Assembly: GCA_038049695.1 (NCBI GenBank)
Contig: CP142453.1
Location: 115,980,001-116,044,000, forward strand
Direction: 5' to 3'
Length of the DNA: 64,000 nt
Origin: Cinnamomum chago
Lineage: Eukaryota > Streptophyta > Magnoliopsida > Laurales > Lauraceae
Shown here: piece by piece, positions 22,644 through 35,500 of the stretch
Position numbering within the stretch: position 1 is the stretch's first letter
Layout: each line of letters starts with the position of its first letter
Made by a program: the position numbers and the translations under genes
Notes under the pieces: model-generated
Seen by the model: only the letters and a program-made list of their open reading frames with translations
The model's database searches: none
What the model was told of the DNA's origin: nothing

Positions 22644-23129
22644 TAGGGGGCGTTTGGACTTTGGAAACTCTAAAAATAAGCTCTTATTTTATGATTTAGA
22701 GCTTATTTACACAGTAGAGTGTTTGGTAAACATCTAATGCACTTTCTATTTTCAGAGCTTATTTACAAATTAGAGCTTTTCCCTCTAAAAAAACAAAGGA
22801 GCTTGGGAGGCTGATTTTTTAAGCTAAACGAATGAAAGTGGACAATGCAAAATTTACAAGTATTTTGATGAAAATGGCCTCATAAAATTTTCAAGACGAC
22901 GCATGGGGTGGGTTCTACATTGTAATGTTTAAATGGTGAGCTGGGCCCAATTACCACAATTCCTAAAGGTGGCCCCCACTTACCTCATGAAGTAAGAGCT
23001 TTTTTTATATTTTTTATTTTACCAAACAGAGTAATTATTGTAAATTAGAACTTAAAAACTAGAGCTTTATTTTAGACATTAATCTAATTGACCATTATTA
23101 ATTAGACTAGAGTCTCCAAATGGCCCCTA
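22644..23129. mobile_element. MITE-like element with GGGGGCGTTTGGA ends
   Basis: The left GGGGGCGTTTGGACTTTGG and the right end read inward, AGGGGCCATTTGGAGACT, are imperfect inverted repeats. Internal phrases such as TTAGAGCTTATTTACA are repeated. No target duplication is clear. Non-coding. Confidence 0.55.
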
Positions 23130-23921
23130 GAGTTTCCTCTGGATGCCATCAAGGTTTCTGCCTTTGTTAAGATTTCAGTCTGAGCAATGTGAGCTTGACT
23201 CATGAAGTATGAGATCTTGCTTTGGAGCCCGGTTGGATTGGGGCTGTCTTGAATGCCTTTCTTTATGTCATTTTCTTGCTGGGATACATGAACAAAGCAA
23301 TCCTTTGGTGAGGTATGGCCTGTCGTATTATGTTTGTAATTCCTATGGATTGAGTTACTAGGGGGAACAGAGGCTTCACATTCATATGATTCAAAATTGA
23401 ATGGGATGCGAATAAAGGGGTGGAAAAGCTTAATGGGAGGTCGATAGAAGACATGAGAATTTTATGTTCAAATGATAATATATAAACTCGAAACATGAGG
23501 TGCAACCAGTTCTGCCTGTTGGGAATTGATCTTTTAAGGAGGGTGTTCTCATGGAGAAGGAACAGAAAGTATTCAAAATGCCCAAGTTATATCAATAGGC
23601 AACTAATATAGGAGATGCTTTGGCGATGAAAATGTTTGGATGGAGCAATTGGGAAATCATAATGTCATTGGATTTGAACCTTATAAGTTATAAGTAGTTC
23701 CAAAGGTCTACCTGTTTGGAATATAACCTATATTTAAGACAATTTAACAACCGTAAATGGAAGAGATGCACCCCCTTTAACTACGTATAGCCATGTTCAA
23801 GTAAAAGTATTTATGTTGCTGTGAAGCGAACCTAGAACTTCCAGGATCAGTTTAGCCTATGTTGTATATCCTTGTACTATTATACAATACAACATAGTAA
23901 TGAGAAGATAGTTTTGGAAGG

Positions 23922-23923
<2 letters not shown>

Positions 23924-23964
<41 letters not shown>
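23924..23964. repeat. (TA)n microsatellite, left of a MITE
   Basis: About 20 uninterrupted AT/TA units abut the MITE at 23965. Confidence 0.9.
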
Positions 23965-23966
<2 letters not shown>

Positions 23967-24147
23967 GGAGGTTTCAAGTGCATCCATCCCTCACCATAGG
24001 GTGAGGGACACTTCTATAATTGGGCATTTTCAAGTACAAAAGTTACTTTTCAAGTACATAGGGTGAGGTACACTTCCTTGTCTTCATGTGCAAAAATGGA
24101 AAGTGTCTCTCACCCCTATGGTGAGGGATAGATGCACTTGAAACTTT

Positions 24148-24150
<3 letters not shown>
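23965..24150. mobile_element. MITE of family M2 embedded in TA repeats, copy 1
   Basis: Long inverted repeats bound it. The left GGTTTCAAGTGCATCCATCC, then CTCACCATAGGGTGAG, mirrors the right end read inward, AGTTTCAAGTGCATCTATCC, then CTCACCATAGGGGTGAG. It lies inside a (TA)n tract. A relative at 47288-47460 is also flanked by TA repeats. Non-coding, 186 bp. Confidence 0.8.

Positions 24151-24200
<50 letters not shown>
24151..24200. repeat. (TA)n microsatellite, right of a MITE
   Basis: About 25 TA units continue the tract interrupted by the MITE. Confidence 0.9.
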
Positions 24201-24201
<1 letters not shown>

Positions 24202-24355
24202 CGGAGGGTGTCCTAGCCCTTTGGGCCAGAATAATCCCTACGGCCTAGGGGGAGCCGGGTAAATCCCCTTTGGCCACCGTGTGGTAGTGCGGTTTCGAAC
24301 CCTCAACCTCCGGGTGCAAACTGTGGTCCTACGCCAACTGAACTGCCCCTCGAGG
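24201..24355 (-). repeat. tRNA-derived SINE
   Basis: The reverse complement begins GGGGCAGTTCAGTTGGCGTA (A-box type). About 40 bases on it has GAGGGTTCGAAACCGCAC (B box GGTTCGAAACC). This is the head of a tRNA-related SINE. The body ends at the TA repeat. Confidence 0.65.
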
Positions 24356-24878
24356 TTAAAATGAAAGTTGTTTTGGAAGGATATCGACTCAACTGGTTGT
24401 TCTATGCTATGAGGCTCATGCCTACGATGTGTCAGTAAAGTGCAGTAGATGTGATGGATCAGTATAAATCCCTAAACAACCACGCTACCTTTTTCCTTTC
24501 CCCTTGCTATGAAGCAACCCTAGAACATCCAGGATCAGTGTAGTGTATGTTGCTAATGTTTTTGTACAATTATCCAATATAAAATCTTAAATGAAATAAT
24601 AGTTGGAAGGATATCCACTCAACTGCTTGTTCTCTGTTACAAGGTCCATGCCTATGACTGTCTTATTCTGTTGTTTGTATCATCCATGAACATTATTGCA
24701 ATGCTTTGATACACATTATGAGTGTCAGCACCATGGATACAAATCTGTAGTTCTTTATATGCAGTTTTTGTTTTGATACATTGAGTTTTGATTTTTACAA
24801 TCTAGTTTGCGATTAATCCCATTCCCCATTGGTTGTGGAATCTTATCCTCCTTTTTATGCAATAATGAACATTGTGGG

Positions 24879-25895
24879 CATGGTATAAAATATCGGCCGA
24901 TATGAATTGGTATCGGCCCATACCGGTCCGATATTTTGGTGTGATATCGGTCTCGGTATCGCAAACCAAAATATCGCCAAAATATTGGTCCATCTCAGCT
25001 GATATTTTGAAAATATCAGTTTAACCTATATATCGGCTGATATATCAGTCCATCTCGGTCAAAATATCGGCCAAGATGGAATAATGGTAAAAAAAACCCT
25101 AAATTTTTCACTTTTTTCCTCATTCTTCCCCCACATTCTTCCTCTCCACTCATCTCTTTAGAGAAACCCCTCCTCCTTAGCTCATTTTCTTGCATATTTC
25201 CAACACTATTTCTTGAAGAAATCATTTTATTTTGGTTAGAAAATCAACATACTCCCTTATTTTAACTATTATGTATTCTTTAACAATCCATATCGAATAA
25301 ATGATGATAATGATGATATCGAGTCTGGGCGACACTCCACTTGGAATTAGGTTGTCATACTCATCAATCTCTCTCTCTGTCTCTAGTCTCCCCTAATTTC
25401 AGGTAAACCATAAACCTTTTGATGTCCAAGTGCCTTTTGATTTATTTATCTCACTATCATGTTTCTAATTTTAATATTTTATCTTCATGCTCTTGGATTT
25501 CACAACTTATTTGATGATTGAGTTAGTATTAAATGATACTTGATATGTTATCTTTATTTTCTTATAATTTACACTAATAAATTGATCATGAGCATCAATA
25601 ATGGTTGCACTATATGAAATATTGGAGAAGACAGCGAACTGCGACACGGACATGACTCATAACTTAAGGTGACTGGGATTTTGATTTATTGTTGTTACTA
25701 ATGGAAAAAAAATATATTGTTTTCCAACATTTTCTAATATTCTGAATTTTTTGGATATTTTTACGATTTTTTTTGGATTAAAAAAAATTCACACCACGAC
25801 GACCGTGACGGAACAATATCTGCGACCAATACCGATATCATATCGGTTTTTCGGCCCGGCCAATACTGTGACCGAGACCGAGATTTTAAACCATA
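24879..25895. mobile_element. About 1 kb non-autonomous DNA transposon rich in GATATCGG phrases
   Basis: The ends ATGGTATAAAATATCGG and, read inward, ATGGTTTAAAATCTCGG are inverted repeats. ATTGTGGG flanks both sides (24871-24878 and 25896-25903), an 8- or 9-bp target duplication. Both ends are filled with diverged CCGATATCGG-type palindromes. No transposase is visible. hAT or MULE origin is possible. Confidence 0.7.
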
Positions 25896-26469
25896 ATTGT
25901 GGGAGGGTTTTTTTTTTTTTTTTTCAATTGCATCTATGTTTTTTTTGACATAAGGTCACTTCCTGAGTTGATTCCTCTAGACATGGTTAGTGAGAAGAGA
26001 CCAGTGCATGCAGATCATTCCAGAAATGAGGAGGGAGACAGTGGTTGATTAACTTGACTAAGGGATGTGTAATGGAATGATATTGATGAATTTCTTCCAA
26101 CTTCGCATTAACTTAGGATTAAGTTCGTTGTTCAATTGGATGGTGTTCTGTACCTTATGCTGAGGGCGTGGGTCTGATCCTGTTTACCTTTACCTCTCAA
26201 TCCGGACCTTGTAAATTAGTTGTGTAAGTTTCTGTTAGGTGCAGTCTATACATTTTCTGTTTTATCTAGTTTGATAGCATGTCCCATATGCCAAATAAAT
26301 TGGATTTGAAGCCTTTTGTTATTTAATTTTCGGTGCAACTTTTTTGCGTGAGTGCCTACCAGCACATCAGCTTTTGGAGTTTTGAACTTTGTTGGTCACT
26401 ATTTGGGAACCTGATTCAGTCCATGATTAGGTGTGATGCCAGTGTCAAGGAATCCGGGTCTTTCATACT

Positions 26470-27072
26470 TGGACATTTTGTTTGGGGATTGGACTCTGCT
26501 TTCCTCTCTTACAAGGAAAAATTGTCCGAAAAAATAGTTTTCCACGGACAGTCATGTTGGTACACACCTTTTCCGTGGAAAGGGGAAATTCCCACGTCAG
26601 CAAATTCCATAGATATGGAAACCTCGGAAAAGGATTTTTGCAGAATTTAGAAATTCATATTTGGTGCGAAATTTTTTTCCTTGTTGAATTGGTGCTAATG
26701 TTGTTTGGTGCGGCTGTGGATTCCTTATAGAAAATCAAATTTTCTTGTTTGGAGAAACAAATTTTTGAAGAAAAATAACATAACATGTATATTATTTATT
26801 CAACATCAAATAATAATTTATTTTAAACAATAAAAAATGAAAGAGTTGTAGGGTTTTGGGTTGAAATGGAAAAGAGGGAGAAGTTTTCCGAATAAATCCA
26901 TTTCTCATACCCTGGCTCGATAGGAAACTCATTTCCAACATTAGCAAAGAAAATGCTGACTAGGCTGGAACGCGTTTCCGTGGAATTGTTCCGTACTAAA
27001 CGCCTGAAAAATGGGTTTTCTGCGGAAAACCGTCAACTTTTTTGAGGAAAAGTGTTTCACAAACATGCCATT
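26470..27072. mobile_element. MITE family M3, copy 1
   Basis: The ends are inverted (GGACATTTTGTTTG against GGCATGTTTGTG). The interior phrases TTTCCRTGGAAA, TTTGGTGCGAAA and CGTTTCCGTGGAA recur in the copy at 55405-55903. Non-coding. Confidence 0.55.
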
Positions 27073-28022
27073 AGACTGATCTTGGATAACCAAGCCTTGA
27101 CATCAATAAGAAATTTTGTATTAGTATTTTTGTTAAGAGAGAATATTTAACATGTACTTGCAAAATATACAAAATAAAAGAGTGGGGATAATGTGCGAAC
27201 ATGTGATGGGTACTTATTGTAGTTTATAAGAGCATAGAAAGAACAACAAGAAAATGAAAGGATATGATATTCATTGTAACTACTGGAATATATTTCTTTT
27301 TTACTCATTTTTCATGGTCTGGCAAGCTTAAAGTAAGCCAAGCATGTGGTAACGGGCAACAGACGAGTGCTTTCAGGTACATCTGGACTGAACGTGGAAA
27401 ATGTTTACCTGCAGGTTTTGAGCTCTGATGCCCTGATACGACATAGATACAACATGGACATGCCAAGGATATGATTGGTATATAGATTTTACAGAAAAGT
27501 GTAAAGCATTGGATACAAGGTGATACAATATGTTGCCTATTTTGAAGTATCCAGGTATCATAGCTTTTGAAGTAAATGAGCTATTATTATATTGACAAGA
27601 CTTCTGCCACTGCATTCTGCAACTTAATCTTGTCAATATTGAGTAAAAATACACCAATAAAAACTTGAATAAAGATATGGTGCAATTTTTGGTGATAGAT
27701 TAGGCTAGAATAAGAACTGAGGAGAACTTTGCATTAAGTTTCAGTTGAGTGGGGGAAATGCTGTGATTGGGACTCTGTTGCTCAGTCTCGGATCTCAATC
27801 ACTTGAAAAAGGCCATCTTAAGTTTTCAACTGATATCTTGCTTAATGGGATTTATGATCTACAAACAGAAGCTTTTATGATGTTCAGTTCTGAAGACTTG
27901 CCATCTTGAGCGACATTATTTGATCTCATGCATATTGATGACTCTCAGAACGTGTACATTATATTTGTCTAGACTAAATGACTAATATCTGTTATTATGT
28001 TCTGTCCATTGATTCGGTTCAG

Positions 28023-28243
28023 TGCCTAATGTTGTCAGTGGTGAAAACTTAGACCATCCCGTACAGGTGGATTACTTGATAGAAGGGACGGGTGGCTGCT
28101 GCCATATTGCTTTTTGGGTTTTGAGTCAGGACGTGGATAAATTTCAACAGAAAGCTCAAAATGAGAAGTTCTGCACTTTCTTCCCTGGTAGCAAAGCTGA
28201 AAGAAATGTTCAACAGAGAAAATGGATAATTGTAAATGTTGAG
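28023..28243 (+). CDS. Exon of an unrecognised plus-strand gene (exon B)
   Basis: The exon follows an acceptor AG at 28021-28022 after a T-rich stretch. It ends before a GTGATT donor (28244). It reads PNVVSGENLDHPVQVDYLIE, then GTGGCCHIAFWVL, FCTFFPGSKAERN and KWIIVNVE. This looks like a folded-protein sequence with even composition, unlike the shadows around it. It completes the split codon of exon A (19395-19616) in phase, giving ...QERNE-V-PNVV.... The intron would be 8406 bp and hold several transposons. I do not recognise the family. Further exons should lie to the right; two weak candidates are listed. Confidence 0.5.
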
Positions 28244-28617
28244 GTGATTTATACTATTTTCAACAGATGCATGTATTTCATCTCCCCAGAAGTTGGATGA
28301 GAGTTCCTAATTCTGAGTTTTCCCTAATATCTGTTTATCTAAGTACTTGTTTTACATGTTCATTTGTTGAAAGACATGACACAACTATCAGGGACCCTTT
28401 TTTAGGCCATTTGCAAGGATAACCATCTTTCATAAATGTTCAATGCTCGCTCATTGCTATCATTTTCTTCTCTTGGCAATGGAAATATATCTTAGATGTT
28501 GTGATAATAGGGAAACAATTGCATAGCAAAGGCCCAATGATTTATATCTTAGCTAATTTTTGTTTGTTTGTTTGTTTTTAATGGCATGGAATGTCTGTGG
28601 TATTTTTTCCTGACATG

Positions 28618-28745
28618 AGCTATCCCCCGGGCTCACGCACAACCCCACAACACGTGTACCAGGTAAGCCGGGTGGGACTCGAACACAAGACATGAGGAGC
28701 AAACCATGCCTCATGCCTGTGAGCCATCACCCAGGCGGGTTCTTT
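28618..28745 (-). repeat. tRNA-derived SINE head
   Basis: The reverse complement has CTGGGTGATGGCTCACAGGC (A-box type). About 35 bases later comes TGTGTTCGAGTCCCACC, a near-perfect B box. The spacing fits a tRNA-related SINE promoter. Confidence 0.65.
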
Positions 28746-28965
28746 CATTTTCATTTGAATGCTATGCATTTCTTTCATTTTGTTTGGGGTTTTCTAGGTC
28801 ATCTATAGGATTGTAAATTTTTGACATGGGAGCTGTGAGGTTTCTTTCAGTGAGAAGGAACGTACAGATGAGAATGGCTTCATTCTGGGTGTGGTTCAGC
28901 CTTTAATTACCGCCCTTTTAGGTGTGAAATTTTGATTGCAACTTGCACAACTGGTATTTCAGGAA

Positions 28966-29059
28966 ATCTATATGGTGACCATAGTTAACAAAACACCGAA
29001 TCATCCAAATGAAGTACTTAATTTCAATGTTTCAGTCCCTTGCGAAGACATGAAACTTG
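28966..29059 (+). other. Weak candidate exon after exon B
   Basis: An acceptor ACTGGTATTTCAG precedes an open stretch reading EIYMVTIVNKTPNHPNEV, then LNFNVSVPCEDMKL, with a possible donor GTAAAA. It continues exon B in phase 0. No known family is recognised and the call is weak. Confidence 0.25.
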
Positions 29060-29097
29060 GTAAAATAAGAAAGGAATGTACCCACCGTGGCATAAGC

Positions 29098-29185
29098 TCC
29101 CCATGTCTTGGGTTTAGTGGGCGCCACTTGAGAAATTAGTCTTGTTGGGTTAAAGACCTTAGGGATACCCAAGACATCAAAAAAG
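29098..29185. repeat. Short fold-back repeat, family shared with 48150-48245
   Basis: It contains GAGAAATTAGTCTTGTTGGG and TTAAAGACCTTAGG, matching the second copy closely. Its two ends (ATGTCTTGGG on each strand) are inverted. Non-coding. Confidence 0.6.
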
Positions 29186-29369
29186 AAAGGAATGTAAAAA
29201 ATTCCTGGAGTAACAGGTTCAAATTCACTGCAGCTGGAAAGCATGGATTAAAACGTATAGTTTTGAAACAAGATTCTGAATACTTTTACATTTGAAAAGG
29301 CACTAAAAACTGTTCAGAAACTCAAAGAAATTACGGAATCCTCTTTTTTTTTTTTTTATTGCTTTTACA

Positions 29370-29430
29370 GTGTTGAAGATAAACTAAATGGGAATATCAA
29401 TGCAGGAGAATGGGGTTTCAGTAAATTTCA
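29370..29430 (+). other. Weak candidate exon with a good acceptor
   Basis: The acceptor TTTTATTGCTTTTACAG is strong. One frame after it reads VEDKLNGNINAGEWGFSKFQ before a GTGTTG donor. Its phase does not fit directly onto exon B or the 28966 candidate, so a missing exon or a false call must be assumed. Confidence 0.25.
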
Positions 29431-31008
29431 GGTGTTGGGTTAGGGTTAGCCCAATACAAATGGCCAATTCATGGTAAAAATCTTTCCATAATGGGCCATA
29501 CGAGTTGGTTTTGGCTGAATTTTAAACCAAGACTACCAAGTTAAAAAGGATATGAATGAGATCGGCTAAGATGAAAAAGTAAATAAATAAACCAATTTTT
29601 TTAGCACCTGGCGTTTTTAAGAATGTTTCCCTTGAGCTGGTGATGACAATCAAGTAGACTTTGTTTGGGGTTAAAAAACACTCAGATCAAATAATCTTGG
29701 CCCTAGAGTTTAAAGCCTTATAAGATCAGTGGTTATTTATGAGAATCACATCCCAACATTGAGGTCTCATTTGTTTGCTTGGAATTGAATTCTTAGGAAT
29801 TCTAAGACATGTATTGCTAAAAAGCAACTAAAATTGAAGAAACAAAGAAACAATCTTCCCCTTAAATGGAAAATGAATTAAGGGGGATGAAAATAAATGC
29901 CCAGTCTATTGCCCTAGCAAATCAAATACTAAGAAAGGCAATGGTCCTATTTACAATCTCTACCTTATATCCTTCATCCCTCACTCTTTAATATTCCTTG
30001 TTGGAAAACATTTTCCCATGAATTTCTGAAAACTCAATAAGGAGTGGTTTATTGAATTTGTAGTAGCATTACAGTACTGGTCATGGTATATATAGACTCG
30101 GTTGTGAGTTTTAAATGCATGTTTGCATAAGCATGAACAAAGTGAGCAGTGAAGTGTCTTAAGGTGGAGGGCTTGATGAGATCATAGCTGGAGGTGATTT
30201 GGTATGACCATCGATCATAGTTTTTCCTACAAGATGACCCTTTGGTGATCTTTTCCTTTAACCCTTCACCTTTAGTAGAAGAAGATCATGCGTTAGAAAT
30301 CCTAGGAACTGAATACTGATTAAACAAATAGCCACCTTCAAGTGCTGTATCTCAATTTGTGACAGAATGGCCACCTTCTAGTGGCAGTCATCAAGGTGTA
30401 CTTCAAAGTTCATAACAATTTTTGTACTTTTGAGGTCCAAATACCAATCGGGTATGGGTCCAGTCTGGTAGCCTGATCACCTGAGTAAAATATGTATAAT
30501 CAATGAAATATAATAAAATAATCTGACCCAACTTGGGCCCAGACTGCTTACAGTTACACCTCCACTCACACTCCTTGCCATTGTCCTATTCAAAAGTTTC
30601 TCTAGAAGATTCTTGACCCAATCATCTACTTCATTATCGATATTCCCTCTTGAATTAAAAGCAAGGACCTCATATCTTTATCCCTCTGATTTTAATCCAC
30701 ATTGCAACTTGTGATTAATGATTGGTGTGGAGATTTTTTTTATATCCAACTTTAGAGTGAATATATTCTACTCTTTTATAGCTTAAATCCGGAGTTTTGC
30801 AGTCCTAAGATCTTTAGCCGACTCCAACCTTTCCTTCGCCCTTTAAGACCACTTTATTCTACATTAGAAAACAAATGCATCATTACGAATACTAACTTTG
30901 TCATTAATCATACAACTAACATCCCTTCAATTGTATATAATAAGTTTATCATCATAGAACTTCACGTGTGATTAAATCAAACTTCTCTAGGGTGGATAAA
31001 AATGGAGT

Positions 31009-31042
<34 letters not shown>
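31009..31042. repeat. Poly-G tract
   Basis: Thirty-four consecutive G. The true length is uncertain in any sequencing technology. Confidence 0.95.
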
Positions 31043-31043
<1 letters not shown>

Positions 31044-32476
31044 ACATCTGCACAACTGTCGGCAATCTGCATTGTGGCTCCAATGTGAATATGTGATTAG
31101 TAGCTTAATATATGTTATTAGAGTACATGGTAATGAGCTGGGTGTAATCCGGAAGAAGCAAAAGTAGAAACTAACTAGTTTAAGTTTATTGAGTAAAATT
31201 TTACAAAGAAAACCACACAGCAATTATTGGGTTGAAGTTTATTAGATAAACTGGAAAGATTCGAGTGGAATGAGAATAAAAAGAGAGCACTACTTGAGTG
31301 GTTTCATGCAAGTATTGTGGAGCCAAGTCCACTCCCTATAGGCAATAAAAAGACCAAAAGGAGAAAAATGAAATGCACTGTTTGGGTCTAAACTCCAAAG
31401 GAGAAAATGAGACAAGAGTCTTGAGGTGTAAGGGAAGATGGTGTGGGTCCCATCCACTGGCTTTTGACACACGTGAGTTTGTCCTTTAGGTTCTGGTATG
31501 TATATAATGAGAAAAATATGTGGGAAGGAAGGAATGCGTTGGTTCCACGCCCACATAAAGAAAAATGAAGGGAAACTAACTAAAGGGGGACTTGATATGG
31601 TGGCCAAGCATCTAGAAAAGAGGCAGCAAAAGCTTGTTTGATGTCAAGCCTACCTTTCTCGCACACGCACGTCTCTAGTCCTACCTTTTTTTTTCCACTT
31701 AAAGAGTATGGTTTGCCTTAAAATCATGAATTTATCAACTGTCATTTTTCATTGATGTAATTTGTAGTTTTCATTTAAAATGTTAGGCTATCCTCATATG
31801 GACCATTCAAGTGATGGGTTGGTTGGTCGCCGGCCTCTTGAATGGGCTGTGAACCAAAACACTCAGATGAGATGACCCTGGCCATCTTCACTTAAGATTT
31901 TGCTTTGTCCATTTTTTGCTAATAACTCTTGCTGATTTTTCAACTTCTTAGTTGATGCTTCAGAAGCTTAGATAGGTGTAAGATTAATGCTATATGGACA
32001 TATCATGGTTTAATTTATACATGTACGTAACTTCATCTCTTTTAGACATTGTTTTTCCTTTTGGTTTAGGACATCTGTAACAGATCTAGCACATCTCAAA
32101 GGAATATATGTTTTAGGTTTCTTTCTCTATCATATCAAATACATATATATGGTCATACGTATTGCATAGCTATCAACAAGTAAGTAATTATCGACCTGCA
32201 TCAGCTATTGTCAAGTGCATAGGCTGCTACTATATACTGATAATATATCAGTCTACTTGAACCATAGTTTATGTGTTAATAGGATACATATTAAGATTAA
32301 CCCTCTGCATCATTCTAAATATTTTTAAGTTTTTTTTAATGTGTGAGTTAGAGAATTTACTGCCAACATGCTTGTACAACCCACAAAACCACCATTTTGA
32401 CTTATGAGTGGAACAAAACAAGCTAATATCACCGTCATCTTCTTCTTCCTATGGACCTAATCATATGGTTAGTTGG

Positions 32477-32508
<32 letters not shown>

Positions 32509-35500
32509 GTAACTTTCAAATACATCATTGTCGCATGATCTTGAGATTATATGCATATTGACTTAATATGGCTTTGGCTGGTTAGAAAGAGCTTGAGAAG
32601 CCATCCAAGTAGGGGGTGATTATTGGCAGTTGGCCACCATATCTCACCACTTTAAGGGGGCTAAAAGCTGGCTCATGTCTCATCAAGCATCTTATTTTTG
32701 GGTGGAACCGAATCCCTCACTTCTAGGAGAGGCTTCACCATAACAAAAGCATCCTCCCACCTCCTAATGAAAAGTAGTTTATCATTATACTTTCCATACA
32801 GTCTGTTTCAAGGGGCCTCAAAAGCGTGCATCCACCCAACTTTAAGATTTCGGTCTAAAACATTTGGGTGGAAAAGAAAGATTTACCTCAAAAGGACTTC
32901 TCTGCTTGCGGTGTGGGTCACATGGACCATAAAATAGGAGGGGCCCACCATGGGTAGCCGGCAGACTAAGATTTTTACTATTTCTATTGTTGCAACAAGG
33001 GCCGGGCTGCACTGGCCTGGACCACTAGCTTGTCCAAGAACAGTACTCCATTTAGTTATCACTATCAGGCCCAATTTTCAGCTGGTTGAGGCCTCTGGAC
33101 TTGAAATTATAAGGCCCATCCCATGTACAATGATGAATGGTAAAGTATTTGGCCCATTGCCCAAGATGGGCCGAGCCTCTTAATCAGCCGTTTGGTTGTC
33201 GTAGACAAAAGGCCCAGTGAATATCGTTGTCACAAATATCATTTTGGAAAATTATTATCTCTGAAAGATGTGGGAATATTTTCAAATTTGGTGTTTTTAT
33301 CAGGATACTATTTATGAAATACCATGAAAATAAAATAAGTTTTAATAATTTAAAATGAATAATAAATACAAAACAAATGAAAAAAAAAAAAGAAACAGAG
33401 AGAATTCCTGACTCCCGATCTCGTGCATATTCTATTATCGAATCGCCCCATTTTTCTCTCGATATTTCAAGCTTCATAACATTTTAAAAATACCACAACA
33501 TTATCAGAAGAAGAACACTAATCCAAGTAAGTATTGCCTTTTGCCAAAAAAATAAAAATAAAAGAGTAAGTATTGCCAACAAATGCCAATAGTGGACAAA
33601 ACCATTCACCAATTAGGTCAGAGTAGGCCTGGGCCAGCCCTTGGCCCGCCTAGATTTTGCTTTGTATGATCTCTCTCTCCACTATGGTCACCATTAAAAG
33701 TAAGCAAACATGGCAGGTCCAAGAAAGGGAGTGTTGTATAAGAATGGTAAGGAGAAGTAACTTTTTCTATTCATTTGCTACCTTTAGGCTTCCAAGTGGG
33801 TTGGTTTTGCACCCCTTTCATTGCCATCCAATGCTTTGTATTGCTTGAGAACTTTCCAAAGTTTGAGAACGACTGTTCATTGCCCTTTTAACCTTTAATT
33901 GGATAAGAAAATTCCTCATTGTTCCTTGGCCACATAATCATACATGTCTTTGCCCTTCATCTAACAAATGCTTCTTGTTGGCACAACGTGGTTGGTCAAA
34001 GGCTACAAAACAGGGACTTCATAGCTTTTTGAAGAAGTGAGAAAGATGCATTACCATTGGTATGCAACGGGACCAGGACAATTGCGTGGACACTACACTG
34101 AGATAGCGACTGAAAATGATAGCAGAATTTCATGAAAACAACCACTAGCTTTTGACCCAATTCCATGCCCGCACAACTTATCTTTTTAAGGGTTGGAAGT
34201 TTGGAACGAGTGCTATGGACCTGCTCTCTTCACATCATGATATTATTCTTCCAAAGAACAAGAGGAACTAGTAATTGTATATAAGATTGATTTACAGACA
34301 TTTTAAAATAGGCAACATATTTTGTTAGTATTAAAAATGGGCAACGTATTATGTTATATCATACTTCACTTTTGATGTATAAAATTAATGCCTTTGATGT
34401 ATCTATGATGTGCCTTTGTCCTCTCCATGTTATGGGCATCATAGGTTATAGTAGGCGGCACCTGTAAACATATGAGAGAATAGAGATAGGAATGCACATG
34501 CATGCACTTACGCATGCATGTTAATAAAAATATATGAATCATGAGTCCCACTGAAGCTGGTCGTTAGTTCAAAGGGATGCATTGGATTTGGACGGCTCAA
34601 TATTATGTAGTTTGTGTGTTAAAGTCAACCATTTCATCATCACTATCATCAATATTATCATGACCATTACATCTAATGACATTTGATATCCTCTAGATTT
34701 GATCAAATGTTGTTTACTAGATGTATAGTATAAATTATAAAACTCGATGTTCGCAAGTTATTTTAGGAGGGGTTTGAAAATAAAATATTTGTACACATGT
34801 ATATCCTACTATAAAATGTCAATTTCTTTTTAAAATAAAGACTTTATATTACATTATTTACATGAAGAAAATAAACGATAATGTAAGCTGCACTTTGTGC
34901 CACAGAATGATCTTGAGAATAAGCAAATAGACCTCTGCCTCATATGGATGGACCTCATTTTGCAAAGCCTTGAACTTTATCATGCTTGAGAGAGACTTGT
35001 GCACTCGCTGTGATAGGAATGTTTTTTTTGTAAGAATTCTAAATTATTTTTCTCGAGGAGAATTATAAATTCTTCAAAAGTTGTTATCATCAAATGATAT
35101 GTACATCCATTTACCACAAAAAAAAAAAAATGCTAAGTACATCCTAATATTTGGTAAGTTGAAATTTGAATAATTTAATGGCTAAAAGTGACATTTCAAA
35201 ATGTAGAATTTTTGGAGCAAAAAATCGGACTCCAAACACTCCATAGACCGACGTTGATTTTAAAAATCCCAACATATAACAAATGAAATCTCCTTTAGAA
35301 ATCCCTCCAAACAAACAGGTCCTTAGTGAGTTTTCTTCAAATTTTGTGCATTATCTACTGGATCTAGTTTTCTTCGTATAGAAAGAGAGATGAGTTCGCC
35401 TTGCTTCTGGTTTTGATTGATTGCTTCTACAGTGTGTCCTGTGTCAGTTTTATTTTCTAGAGTTGCCAACCACTTCCATATTACCTTTTCATAGTTGGAT

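Noticed and set aside
31009-31042. Poly-G and the other long homopolymers as functional G-rich elements
   Set aside because: Single-base runs without loops are more simply microsatellites or assembly effects.
31290-31607. 105-codon minus-strand frame
   Set aside because: The composition is that of translated AT/pyrimidine-rich non-coding sequence, with no domain, no homologue recognised and no splice context.
32698-33183. Overlapping 77-79-codon frames
   Set aside because: They are short, overlap in both strands and show no family resemblance.
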